This document shows, one piece after another, positions 22,966-35,160 of a stretch of DNA of 64,000 nucleotides. This DNA comes from Cornus controversa (taxonomy: Eukaryota > Streptophyta > Magnoliopsida > Cornales > Cornaceae), in contig CM048849.1 in NCBI GenBank assembly GCA_026545225.1, positions 13,461,541-13,525,540 of the forward strand, read 5' to 3'. Numbering within the stretch: position 1 is the stretch's first letter; every line of letters begins with the position of its first letter. The position numbers and the translations under genes are program-made. Below the pieces are notes generated by a model that was given only the letters and a program-made list of their open reading frames with translations, was not told the DNA's origin and did not search any database.

Positions 22966-25597
22966 TATCACGCCCCGATTTCTGACTCTCGAAAACTAAA
23001 AGTGAACCCGTCTATCAAACCTTAATGAACCTCCCTAACCTCTCAAACACCACAGAAGCATAAGTCTATACACACACTCGTGGGTGTGTATACTCATCAC
23101 CAATCACCTCAATGGGCCCCACACTAGTCCATGTAACTATACATTCTCACTCATATCTCAAAAATCACAAAATTCCATCCTAAAGTAGTTTCGGTCAGTT
23201 GACACCAACCTTCGGTCGGGCTGATACATAGGTTCAGCTGACCTTCAGGAAGCCAATTCTATCAGTTGGTTGGAAAGTGACTTCAGTCGGATGAAAGAAT
23301 GCTTTCAGTCGGCTGAAGCCCTCTTTCAACCGTCCAAAACAGGTACCCAATTTTTTAATATTCTGGATCTCACACTTTCGGCGAGCTGTTGTAGAACCTA
23401 GGCGACCGAAAGTGCTAAAAGGCCTATAACATGTGCTTTTCATGTCCAAAAGCATACGACAACAATACACAATCATAATCCACTCTGAATCATGAATAAA
23501 ACCTATTAAAATGGTAGAAATCCAAAATTTTCATCCATAAGTCCAAAATAGACACTTTGGGCATGTTTTTCTCTATTATCAATCCTAATGCCTTTAATTC
23601 CATCTAAAAGCATTCACACATGATGCAAAAATACAATTGAAACATAAGTCCATTATTCTTAAATTTCAAATCATTTATTTCACACTCTCAATTCCTCCAA
23701 GTTTACAACATAGAGAGAAAATTACGTTCATGAGCTCAAAAGCATGTGAAGACCAACTCCATCAACATATTCCACAGTCGCAAGTAATTTTCATTCCCCA
23801 TCCATCATCCTTTAATAGAAACAAATTATTCGACCATACATTTCATAAGAAAATCCTTACAATTTCGTAGTCATAGCTTGAATTACATGCAAAGTCCAAA
23901 AGCATTAAGAATTCATAAATGACTACAAAATACATTTGAATATGCTGCATATCGGCATGGATAGCCAAATCTACAATATCCAACACATGAAGTGAAAATG
24001 CTACAAAATGCTCCACTTGATGCATTCAAGTCCCGTTTGTCATGGGCGTTTTATTTGTAGATAGTTTGAGAAAAAAGGGATGAGAAACTCAACGACTCAG
24101 TTGGAATATCCCAACCCACTTAGGTATCGACCTGACACCAACCTACATGAATGTATGCCATTACACTACATGTCATCTTCAACACTCACATGTTCATTCA
24201 AGTAATGCATATTAAGAAAAATGCATTAAACATATATCATGCTCAAAATATGATCACATAAGACTAAATATATAACTTATCTCTCTCGGACCTAATCCGA
24301 TATCCCAACATGACCTTGGACACCTTCAATACATTCGTATGACTTGGACAACTCCGACAATGTCATATTTTATTGGCAATATGTTGGTTTGTCCCAATGT
24401 GAGTGGATAACTCTGACGCTGACCAAACCTTAACATACTCCAACTTTAGGCCTTAGCCTTGGTCTGATGAGACCACTCCAATGGTCATACCTCATTGGAA
24501 AATAATGACACTCACATAACATGGTTGGACAACTCCAACATTCCATGCACGATCCATTTTCCCCGTTCCCTCACAATAGCCCCATATATGCATTTCAAAC
24601 ATATTATGCCTATCATGCAATTTTTATGCTTCTAAAATACACAAGCTAGTAATAAGAGTATCTAGCATGCATTTCTCACCACATAAGCACATATAGTCTC
24701 ATGTATGTCAAATCTTACATATAAGTCAAATATACGCATAAACTAGCATATTAGTATTCATGCTCTCATATTTCACACATTTCATATACTTAATCACCAC
24801 ATCATACACATCACATAATGTATCTATTTTGCATGTAAGAATTACAAGATAAGGATAAAATATCAAATCCCAACCCCTCTCAACATTCACATACATGCAA
24901 ACACACCTTATACTCTTTCAACTCTCCCGAAACTCTAGAATCGATAACTAAGAGAGAAGGACAATCCTACCTCAAATTTGGAAGGCTTCCAAGAAATTTT
25001 CAAGAATCTCACCGAGGTCTACCTTGCTGAAGTCCAAGATTGTTTGATCCAAAGTGAAGCCTTTGCTGAGATCTATGCATTTTCCTTCTTCAGCGGATCC
25101 CAAATCAAGCCAAAGCTACCCGAAACTTAGAGAGAAGATGGAGGGATGAAGTTGGGAGAGATAAGTGAGAGAAAAATCCATGGGAAATGGCTGGAATCTC
25201 TCAGCCCTAGATATTTATAATATCTGGGGTGTCAAATGACTAAAATGCCCCCGGGTAACTTAACGTACCCTCACGACCTCCATTTTCTATTTTAAAATTT
25301 CCTATAACCTTGAAATAATTTCCTTAACTCTTTAAACATTTCATTTGATCCAAAACCAAAAATAATTATTTTCTAAAAAATTTTTGAATTCCCGAGCCCA
25401 CCCGGACTGCGTTCCAGGATCCTATTGACCCAAAAAATTAAACTTCTCCAAATGTTCCCAAAATTTCCAAAAACTTATGAACAACTTTTCAAACATTTTT
25501 TTCACAATTAAAACATGTTTCACATCATTCAGAATGCATTTATGGCAATTATGATTCATTAAATGTAAATCGACCAAAATTGGTCATGGTTTCTACA
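22966..25597 (-). mobile_element. gypsy LTR, 2.6 kb (3' LTR of the minus-strand element)
   Basis: On the minus strand it starts TGTAGAAACCATG directly after the polypurine tract GGTGGGGAGGT, which follows the pol C-terminus. It ends GGGGCGTGATA, giving 2632 bases. It is homologous along its length to the solo LTR at 26940-29557 (2618 bases): both share the 'ccgatttctgactc' edge, the 'catgcatttctc' coast and the 'gcccacccggactgcgt' region. No host gene is found inside it. Confidence 0.8.
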
Positions 25598-25606
25598 ACC
25601 TCCCCA

Positions 25607-25809
25607 CCTTCAAGGAATTTCATTCTCGAAATTGAAACATACCTCAAGTAGTAAATAACTCAAGATATTTTGAGTGAACTTTTGTTCTCGCTCCCACGTA
25701 ACCTCCTCGACCCCATGATGCCTCCAAAAGACTTTAACCAAAGGAATGGTTTTGCCACGAAGTACTCGCTCTATAGCATTCAAAACCTGGATCGGTCTCT
25801 CCTCATAAT
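25607..25809 (-). pseudogene. gypsy pol C-terminal chromodomain-like tail
   Basis: The minus-strand frame contains ERPIQVLNAIERVLRGKTIP followed by VKVFWRHH and EEVTWERE, the usual end of plant chromodomain-type gypsy polyproteins. It finishes just before the polypurine tract and 3' LTR. The TRIM at 25810-26379 cuts it from the rest of pol. Confidence 0.8.
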
Positions 25810-26379
25810 GTAGTAACCCCTTGTGGATGGGTGTGAGTGGACGGGTGCGAAGACAGACACTGGGTTGAGTTACCACATTGACAGGGTACAGGGTGCTCAA
25901 TCCCACATCGCCTGGGTGTAGAAAAGGGGATATGCTTATATATAGTATGTTCTCTTCAAATGGTATGAGACCTTTTGGAGTAAAACCCAAGAGCAAAATC
26001 GTACGGGCTCAGGCCTAAAGCGGACAATATCATACCATGTGTTGGAGTGGGGTATTACAGTTGGTATCAGAGCCTGAACCCAACCGGAAGTGGGTCGACG
26101 AGGATGTCGGGCCTCATAGGGGGGTGGATTGTAGTAACCCTTGTGGATGGGTGTGAGTGGGCGGGTGTGAAGACAGACACTGGGCTGAGCTACCACACTA
26201 ATAGGGTACAGGGTGCTCAATCCCACATCGCCTGAGTGTGAAAAAGGGGATATGTTTATATGTAGTATGTTCTCTTCAAATGGTATGAGGCCTTTTGGGG
26301 TAAAACCCAAGAGAAAAATCGTGCGGGCTCAGGCCCAAAGCGGACAATATCATACCATGTGTTGGAGCGGGGTATTACA
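25810..26379 (+). mobile_element. Complete TRIM retrotransposon (older copy)
   Basis: The LTRs are 25810-26059 and 26130-26379, with ends TGTAGTAACCC...TATTACA and a perfect target-site duplication CATAA (25805-25809 and 26380-26384). The 70-base internal region holds a primer-binding site TGGTATCAGAGCC at 26062-26074 and a purine tract before the 3' LTR at about 26118-26129, and nothing that codes. By eye the two LTRs differ at close to 20 sites, nearly all transitions, so this is the oldest of the three complete copies. Confidence 0.95.
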
Positions 26380-26934
26380 CATAAGACACATCCTCCCCCA
26401 CCTTAAGACCTGTCTAATCAAGCACATGCAAAGGATCTGGCTCATACTTTCTCAACATAGAAATGTGGAAAGTATTGTGCACACTTGACATTTGTGTTGT
26501 TAATGTTAAGCGATATGCAACCTCCCCCACTCTATCCAATATCTCAAACAAACCGACAAATCATGGCACTAGCTTTCTGCTATGCCTAAATCTCATCAAA
26601 CCTCATTGTGTGAGACCTTTAGAAAGACATAGTCCCCTACCTCAAATGTTAAAGGCCTTCGCCTTTTGTTGGCATAACTTTTCTAACGACTTTGAGCCGT
26701 AAGCAACCATTGCCTTATAATATTTATCTTTTATGTAGTCTTTTGGACTATATCTGGCCCCAATGCCACTGTCTCTACAACGTCTGTCCAACAAACCAGT
26801 GACCTACAAGGTCTATTGTACAGAGTCTCGAATGGAGCCATCTCAATACTAGCTTGTTAGCGATTATTATATACAAACTCCACCAATGGAAGGTGATCCT
26901 CCCAACTATTGTGAAAATCAAGTGCACATGCTCT
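26380..26934 (-). pseudogene. gypsy integrase C-terminal fragment
   Basis: The minus strand reads RACALDFHNSWEDHLPLVEF and then a YNN...ASIEMAPFE..YNRPCRS stretch, the highly conserved end of the gypsy integrase core, followed by a broken region toward the chromodomain tail. The preceding residues EEML lie across the solo LTR at about 29563-29575. Several in-frame stops are present. Confidence 0.85.
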
Positions 26935-26939
26935 AAACA

Positions 26940-29557
26940 TGCCAGGCCCCAATTTCTGACTCCTAAAAATTGAAGGTGAACCCATCCATTAATCCTAATG
27001 AACCCCCTTTTTCTCTTAAATACTGAGGAAGCTTAGCTATATTCTTGCACAAAAACAAAATGTGCCCAACTCCACCTTAATCAACCTCAATGAGCCCTAC
27101 ATCAAGCCACATCTCCATAGTGAAAATTTTATTTATTCATACTCATGAATCACTCAATTTTGGGATCCAACTCTTGGTATGATTATAATTTGGTACTAAG
27201 ACCTACACCATAAGATAGATAATTTAAAAATACTCGATTTAAAAAAAATCACACTCAATTTTGATCTAAAACGAGGAAGTTACGCCTGATTAAAGTTTGA
27301 AAGAACCCAAAAGGTTCCCAGGATACCTGTTATTCCTTCGATTGGCTGGAGGATAGTTTCAGCCACTGAAAGTCTTTCTTACAAATCCAAAATAAATACT
27401 TTTGGGCACGTGTCCCCCCAATGGCCATTCTAATGCCTTCAATTTCCATCTACAAGCATTCATATATTATACGATATGTAAAAGAAACATAGCTCCATCA
27501 TCCTTACGTCCTAATCCATCCATTTCATTCAAATTGTATTTCATTTACTTGAAAATGTCCATACATAGCTACAATGTGAGTGGGGGTCATAGATTTACAT
27601 TCTATACATTCCGAAACTATAAGTTTGGTCCAAATATGCATCTCAATCCATGTGGCTTCCAAGTTTTTAGTCATTACAAGAATTTCATGCATAGAGTCCA
27701 AAATGCTAAAAATTCTACTATGACTACAACTACGCAAAACATGCCGGCATGGATAGCCAAATCCATAACATCCAAAATGAACAAAAATGCTACAAGAAAC
27801 CCCGCTTGATCATTTAAGTCCCGCCTATCATGGGTGCCTTATCTATAAAAGTTTGGGGGAAAAAGGTGAGCATTTCAACGGCTAAGTAGGAATACCCCAA
27901 CGACCTAGGTGCCTACATGACACTGACCTACATGAATGCATGTCATTACATTACATGTTATCTTGAACATTCACAGGTTCATTCATAAGTAATGCATATA
28001 TAAGAATGCATTAAAACATATATCATGCCTCATAATTAACAATTTAGGTAAAAATCATAACTTTTTCCCTCTCGGCCCTACTCTGATACCCTAACATGAT
28101 TTGGACCTCTTCGACAGATCATGTGACCTAGGACACCTCTGACTCATTCGTATAATGTGGATAACTGCAACAATGTTATAATCTATTGGCAATATTTTGG
28201 TTTGCCCTAAGGTGAATGGACAACTCTGACAATTGACCAAATGTGGATTTAATTTGATTCTAGGCCTTAGCCTTAGTATGATGGGACCACTCCACTGGTC
28301 ATACCTCATTGGACAATAATGCCCCTTACTTAACATGGTTGGACCTCTCCGACATTCCATGTACGGTTTATTTTCTCCATTTTCTCACATTTACCCCATA
28401 TATGCATTTCAAACATATAAAGTCAAGCAATTCATTTCATGCTTATTCCAATGCACTAGCTAGTTTTAAAAGTACATAGCATGCATTATACTCTACATAA
28501 ACACACATATACTCACATATATGTCAAGTCTTGCATATAGGTCACATATGCCTATAAATCCCAATTTAGCACATTTTAGTCATACTCTACCTAATGCATA
28601 CATTCACCAAAAATAATTAGCATGCATATCAATTCACATTATCAACACATAATACATATATGTTCCACATTTCACATAACCACATATGCACATAAGATTA
28701 AGCACATAAGCATATATGCCCACGTTTTCTCATAGTGTCACATACAAGCCCCTCATGTCACACATATCATAAGGTATATCATAAATGCTTAGAAGAGATT
28801 TTAGGGAAGGAGAAAACACCAAATCTCACCCTTTTTATCACTCTCATTCATGCAATACACATTCTCACATCTCACCGCTTCACCCGAAACCCAAGAATCA
28901 ACAACTAAACAAGAAGGAGAACCCTTACCTCAAATTTGGAAGACTTCCAAGCAACTTCTAAGGATTTCACCGAAGTCCACCTTGTTGAAATGAAAGATTA
29001 TTTGGTCCAAACCGAAGCCCTTAACCAGCTCTATGCATTTTCCTTCTTTAGTGAGCCTCAAATCCAAGCCAAAACACTTTGAAATGTAAAGGGAAGGTGG
29101 AGGGATGAAGGGGGAGAAAATAGAGAGAGAAATTGGCCTAAGAAATGGGCTAGAATTCTCAGCCACTGATATTAAAAATATCTAAGGCATGCAAATGACT
29201 ATAATGCCCCTAAGCCACTTAACGTATCCTCTCGACCTCCGTTTTTGATTTCAAAAGCTCCTACAACCTTGAAATTACTTCCTTAACTCTCTAAACATTT
29301 CATTTGGTTTAAAAACATAAATAATTTTCTTTTAAAAATTTTAGAATTCCTGGGCCCACCTGGACTGCATCTCGGGCCCATGTTTGACCAAAAAAAGTCA
29401 AACTTACTCAAATGTCCCGAAAGCTTACCAAAACCTCTACAAATTCCTAAACATGTTCTCCACACTCAAACCATGCTTAACATCACTCAAAATGCATTTA
29501 TGATAGTTATGACACGAAAAATGTAAACCGGCCAAATTTGGTCACGATTGTAAAACA
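26940..29557 (-). mobile_element. Solo LTR nested in gypsy integrase
   Basis: This is a 2618-base LTR with plus-strand ends TGCCAGGCCCC...TTGTAAAACA. The flanking 5-mers are AAACA (26935-26939) and AAGCA (29558-29562), a target-site duplication with one change. It splits the integrase between EEML and RACALDF. It is the same LTR family as the host element's own 3' LTR at 22966-25597, so the family inserted into itself. Confidence 0.9.
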
Positions 29558-29562
29558 AAGCA

Positions 29563-32014
29563 TTTCTTCCAAAATCTATAGAGTACGCTCTGACTGACTA
29601 TCTGTTTGAGGATGGGAAGCCATACTGAAATGGAGATCTGTATCAAGTGCAGTATGAGAACTTTGTCAAAACTGTGATGTAAACCCTAGATCTTTATAGG
29701 ACACAATAGAAACTAACACTCTATGTAGTCTCAAAACTTGATCAATGTACAGTCGACTAAGAGTATCCACATCATCTGTCACTCAAATCGAAAAGAAGTG
29801 AGCCACCTTGGTCAATCTGTCCATTATGACCCAAATTACATCGTAATTTTTCCTCATGATAGGTAACCCCATCACTAAGTCCATAGTGACGTATTCCCAC
29901 ATCCACATAGCCACCGATAATGGTTGTAGTAAACCTACCGGTCTCTGATGTATGGCCTTCACTTGTTGATAAGTGAGGCACTTCGCCACAAATTGTGCGA
30001 CATCCATTTTCATACCCTTCCACCAATATTGCCTATGCGAATTGTGATACATCTTGGTGCCACCAGGGTGCATCGCAAGTCTAGAGCTATAAAACTCTCT
30101 TAAGACCTCTTCCCTACAAACCAATGGAGTAACCATTTTGCCTCTAAACCTCAAACCTTCATCTGAATGGATAAGCCAATCTTCCACCACTTCGCCACCC
30201 AAAATTTGAGTGCGAATAGCCTTGATCTCACTATCATGTTTCTGCTCCTCAATCACTCTACTCACTAGAGTTGGTTGTGCAATGAGTGTGAACAAAGTCA
30301 CTAGTTCACCACTCTCACTAAAGTACAATCCTATTTTGAGATGTCTTCCATCATTTTCTACTCTTGGATAGCAATACTAGCTAAGGTGCCATGTGATTTT
30401 TTGCTCAAAGCATCGGCAACCACATTAACTTTCCCCGAATGATACTGAAGATCAAAGTTGTAGTCTTCTATGAACTTCACCTACCTCATTTGCCTAATGT
30501 TCAAGTCCTTTTGTGTGAAAAAAGTACTTTAAACTCTTATGATCAGAGAAAAGTTTAAACGTTTTTCCATAAAAATAGTGCCTCCACATTTTTAAAGTAA
30601 AAATTACCTCCGCTAACTCCAAGTCATGAGTTGGGTAATTTTTTTCACGTGTCTTCAACTGTTGGGAACTATATGCAATGAAATTCTTGGTCTGCATTAT
30701 TACACATCCCAATCCATCTCGTGAAGCGTCACAATAGATCACATAACCCAAATCACATTTGGGAATAATCAATATTGGAGCACTAGTAAGTCTACTCTTC
30801 AACTCCATAAAAGAATGCTCACAAGCATCATTCTACACAAACTTAACTCCCTTACGAGTAAGTTTAGTCATCAGCACGGCTAACTTTGCAAAGTCCTCTA
30901 CGAAATATCGATAATATCCCGCCAATCCCGAAAAGCTACATATCTCAAATACGTTCTTAGGTTTTTCCCAATTCATCACTGCTTCTATCTTTAAAGGGTT
31001 TACTGAAACCTTTATTCCGACACTATGTGTCCTTGGAACTTCACTTCCATTAGCCAAGACTCACACTTTTCGTATTTGGCCTACAAATGGTGCTCTTTCA
31101 AAATATGTAATATTGTCTTCAAGTGGATCTCGTGTTCTTCCATCGAAGAAGAATACACAAGAATGTTGTCCATAAACATAACCACAATTCTATCCAAGTA
31201 CACACTAAAGACAGTTCATTAAGTCCATGAACGTCGCTATTGCGTTCGTCAAACCAAATAGCATCACTAGAAACTCACAGCGGCCATATCTAGTCTGAAA
31301 AGCTATCATTGAAATATCCTCATCCCTTACCCTCAACTGGTAATACCTTGACCTCAAGTCAATCTTTGAAAGTAGGTCAAACCCTTAAGCTGATAAAATA
31401 AATCATCGATCCTTGGTAAAGGATACTTGTTCTTGATTGTAAAGATCCGTCCTTCTTTTCAGCAAATAGGATCGAAGCTCCCTAAGGTGATGTACTCGAT
31501 AATTCAAACCCCTTGTCCAATAACTCTTGCAACTGATCTTTCAAGTCCTTCAACTCTGCCAAAGCCATACGGTACGATGCCATGCATAGAAATAGGCACA
31601 ATACCAAGAGTAAGATCAATGCTAAAAACTACATCTCTCATCGGAGGTAACTCTGTCAAGTCCCCTAGAAACACATCCAAAACTCACAAACCACTGGTGG
31701 AAATCCTCCACAAGTCACTACCTTGTCATCCTCAGCTAACAAGCTAGTTAGAAAATATCTAACCCCATCCTAAACTTCAGAACTAAGCAATGATAGAATG
31801 TAGAAATTATCCCGCTCTCCCATAAAATAGAATCAATCACTATCGGGTGCGTATACCATTACTCTCCTACAGAGACAATCGATCTTGGCTTTAAAAGTAG
31901 ACAGCCACTCCATACCCAGAATGACATCGAAAGCAGTCATATCTAGTACCAAAAAGTCAAACACTAGTCAACATCCCACAACCTCGATCTCGCAAGACCA
32001 ACACACTCTACCCA
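29563..32014 (-). pseudogene. gypsy protease-RT-RNase H-integrase core
   Basis: Minus-strand domains in order are: end of the aspartic protease (FDVILGMEWLS, about 31890-31925); RT with [17 protein letters not shown] (about 31390-31440), [18 protein letters not shown] and FGLTNA (31240-31370), and the catalytic box FMDN (about 31165-31180); RNase H with VIYCDASRDGLG and the FLFSDHKSLKY-like block (30494-30808); integrase HHCC and core (29783-30328) with YVTMDLVMGLP. The catalytic FxDD is changed to FMDN and the integrase zinc Cys in CLTC is Tyr (CLTY). Frameshifts and stops between blocks confirm a dead gene. Confidence 0.9.
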
Positions 32015-35000
32015 TGAAATACCCCCCAGAAAATTTCACGCATGAGGTGGCCAGTCTCATACACAAAATCTGAGGAATATTAACCACTGATAGCAACAAG
32101 CATAGATGCAAAAGACAGAAATAGAATAATTGCTAAAAGCTGAACAGAAATCCCATTGAATTGAAATAATTGATAAATAAATAATTAAATTCTGGTAATA
32201 CAATTTGAAAATCCCGTAACCCAAGGACCCCTTAACCAGAAAGAATAAAATTTTAACACTTAAATTGAAATTCAAAACCAAAACCTCTAAATGAGTTCAT
32301 AGTTTTACTCCTGAAGAAAAAAGTAGATTCCTACCCTGAGACTGGTGAGAGTAGATGTCTGTCACAGCCCAACCCTAGTACTCTATCCTCGCGGGAGAAA
32401 CTGTTTGGGACCTGAAATATCAACAAAGTGGATTAAACCCACAAGCAAGTTCTATCTACTATATCCCAATCAGAGAATTAATATACATACCCTCAATGTG
32501 AGGGACACAAGAGATAAATAGACGTGCAACCCCTCAGATTATTCCTTATTCAGTTCATACTTTTAAAGATACAAATCATCTCATATATTTCCTCAACAAC
32601 CCTTACAATGTAAAAACGATCCCCTTCTTTACGTTCACAAATAAAGATACATATGTATGCATTTTATTAAATCTATGCAATCATGATATGTCAATTATAA
32701 TGCATGAATACATTAATAGGTATGGGCGATCCTGACACGCCGGACAATCCTTACATGCCAAATAAAAAGTATAGATACCTTATTAGGTATGGGCGATCCT
32801 GACACGCCGGGCAATCCTTACATGCCAAATAAAAAGTATATAGATACCTTATTAGGTATGGGCGATCCTGACACGTCGGGCAATCCTTACATGCCAAATA
32901 AAAATACAAATGCATTCCTAATATGAAATAATAAATAAACAAGATGCATTATGATTTTTAATTTGCACAGACTACAATTTTGAATTCTCTGCTATGCAAT
33001 TATCACCATATGATAAATCATTCACAAGTGAACCTTAATCAAGGATCCCATGTGCATTTATATATAAAAATAAACACAATCGATTAAATCAAAATAACCC
33101 AACATCCATTAGAGGAAACAATTTCCCAAACCAACCTCCAATGCACTCAAATCTCCGAGGGAATCTAAACCTACTCTTATCTAGGTTTCTGGGCCTATTC
33201 TACTTCTAATAACACTAAGAAAATATTCTGGAATTTTCTGAAATTAAAAATATTTTTAATAAACCAAAGAAGGTGAAAATCCAACTTTTAAGCACTTTAA
33301 AAATTAATTGAACACCAAGGGAAGCTCATTTAGAGGTGAAAATTTAAACCCAAGGTCATTTAATCTCTAAACAGTTACAGAAAAATTTTGGGAATTTTTG
33401 GAATTTCAGAAGTATTTTCTAAAATTACAGAAAGTGAAAAACCCAGCTTTTGGACACTTTAAAAATCAATTGAACAACAAGGAAAGATCATTTTGAGTTG
33501 AAACTTTAAACCCAAGTGTATTTAACCTCCAGAGAGTTACAGTAAAAATTTGGAATTTTTTGGAGTTGTAAAAGTATTTTCTAAAATTACAAAAAGTGAA
33601 AAAGACAGCTTTTGGGTACTTTTAAAAATTAATTGGACAACAAGGGAAAATTTAAAATTAAGTGTATTTAACATCCAATATCATACTGTAAAATTTTCAG
33701 AATTTTTGGAATAATGAAAGTATTTTTAAAAAATGATTTTTCAAAATTTCAAGTTTTTCCAAAAATTTCAAAAATTAAAAAAAAATATCAAAACATATCG
33801 GAATGGGCCCATAGTGGACCCAGTGGTGGGCCCTAGCGAGTGGGGCCCAAAACTGTCTTTCCTGGCGCCCGCCCCATGCGCCGGCCAGGCGCGTGGGGAA
33901 GTGCCCAACGCTGGGGCTTCTTCCCCAGCGCGTCCAGCAGCGATCACAGCGCGCTGCCGGCGACTTCTCGGCGACGGTCCGGCCTCCTCCGGCCACCGTT
34001 CGCCTCCATTTTTGAGCCGTTCTTCTCCTTTCGACGCCGTCTACCTATTGGTGTAAAAAGTCCCATCCGAAACAGCCCGAATCAAAAACCCCCAATTCAC
34101 AAGTTCTAGGGTTCTTCGCAAAATTTAAAATTTAAAACCAAATTATTCACGATCTGTTTTCCTAAGTATTCAGAGTTGTTTACAAGAAAATTCCAACACA
34201 GTAGGTTCACGATTTAACATCTATTTACTTACAAATTGCATGCATGAATAATTTCTTTCTTAACACAATATACATATACATGAATACATGTGCATATAAC
34301 CTTACATGAACAAAATCAATCTAATCTATATACAATCATCACAGTTAAATCTCACGAAATTTATCAATAGCAGAAAAATATAAATATACAATTAACTACA
34401 AAATTTTAATATAAATAAATCCTCAAACCTAGACTATGCATACGGATTCAAAGGGGAAGAGAAGAATCAAACTTGCCTTTTCCTAACGAATCAACTTGTT
34501 CACCCGATCGTCACTCCCTTCTCTCTTTCGTTTACTCTCTCTTAGTTCTGTGCGTAAAACAACGGCAAACCCTAATTTCTTCTTTTTCCTTTCTGTCTTA
34601 ATTATTCTTTTATTGATTTTCCTAAAACTAATTAAAATCAAATTAATAATAATAAAAATAGTAATAATAATATAATTACAACCCTAGGCCCATCATTTTA
34701 AACATAACCTTAGCCCACTCCTCCTAGCCCAAATTTCTCCCTAGCCCAACCCAAAACATTTAAAGAAAATAACACACAATTAATACCAATTCACATAAAA
34801 TGATAAAAATCTAAACAGAGAAATTTAAATGAAATGAATTGAATCTATAAAACCTAAGCAATCCACATAAAATGATAATATGCATATATAAAAGACAAGC
34901 AACTCACCTACAATGATAATTTATATAGAAAAAATATTTCACATGAATTAATAAAATAAAGTAATAATATAAAGAGATTCAATTTCTTTAAAATAATTGA

Positions 35001-35025
35001 CACCTAAATTTTTTGGGGTATTACA
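32015..35025 (-). mobile_element. Solo LTR (3.0 kb), family G, nested in gypsy protease
   Basis: The plus-strand ends are TGAAATACCCC...GGGGTATTACA, with a perfect target-site duplication ACCCA (32010-32014 and 35026-35030). It has no primer-binding site or coding sequence. Inside are a 67-69-base minisatellite (32715-32905, three units) and a GC-rich island (33805-34030). It splits the protease of the minus-strand gypsy element between 32009 and 35031. Relatives are at about 9143, 43224, 44921 and 57918. Confidence 0.95.
32715..32905. repeat. LTR minisatellite, three units of 67-69 bases
   Basis: The unit carries GGGCGATCCTGACACG, then CAATCCTTACATGCC, then an A/T stretch with TACCTTATTAGG. 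Unit starts are 32724, 32791 and 32860. The same minisatellite appears with other copy numbers in each related LTR. Confidence 0.9.
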
Positions 35026-35160
35026 ACCCAGGGTAACTATACCCTCAACATATGTATTAATGGACAAAGGTGACTCTAGTGATAACACCTCCAGCCCTAA
35101 GGCACAAGCAAATGCAGCAAAAATGAATAAATGTGATGCTCCTAAATCATCAATACCCTA
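35026..35160 (-). pseudogene. gypsy aspartic-protease fragment
   Basis: The minus strand reads GASHLFIFAAFACALGLEV and then PLSINTYVEGIVTL, matching the retropepsin start (normally DSGASHSFIS). The active-site DSG is LG here. It continues across the solo LTR at 32015-35025 into the ILGMEWLS block. Its other end abuts the TRIM at 35161. Confidence 0.75.

Larger units (their letters stand above)
25598..35160 (-). mobile_element. Minus-strand gypsy element, pol interrupted by three insertions
   Basis: Read right to left on the minus strand, the pieces are: aspartic protease fragment 35160-35026; protease end, RT, RNase H and integrase core 32009-29563; integrase C-terminus 26934-26380; chromodomain-like tail 25809-25607. 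The interruptions are a solo LTR at 32015-35025, a solo LTR at 26940-29557 and a TRIM at 25810-26379; removing each restores the reading order. The 3' LTR follows at 25597-22966. The gag end and 5' LTR are missing; the element ends near the TRIM at 35161-35730. Many stops show it is dead. Confidence 0.85.

Noticed and set aside
25610..26310. Open frames of 120-130 codons on either strand in the TRIM copies (also 35150-35816 and 39465-40234)
   Set aside because: They lie wholly or largely in TRIM LTRs, recur in every copy on both strands and cross LTR/PBS junctions. They are frame artefacts of a non-coding element; only the 25607-25809 part is a pol relic.
33733..34109. GC-rich open frames of 89-107 codons as a host gene
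   Set aside because: They fall in the GC-rich island of a solo LTR, with no conserved motif and no counterpart frame in the other family copies.
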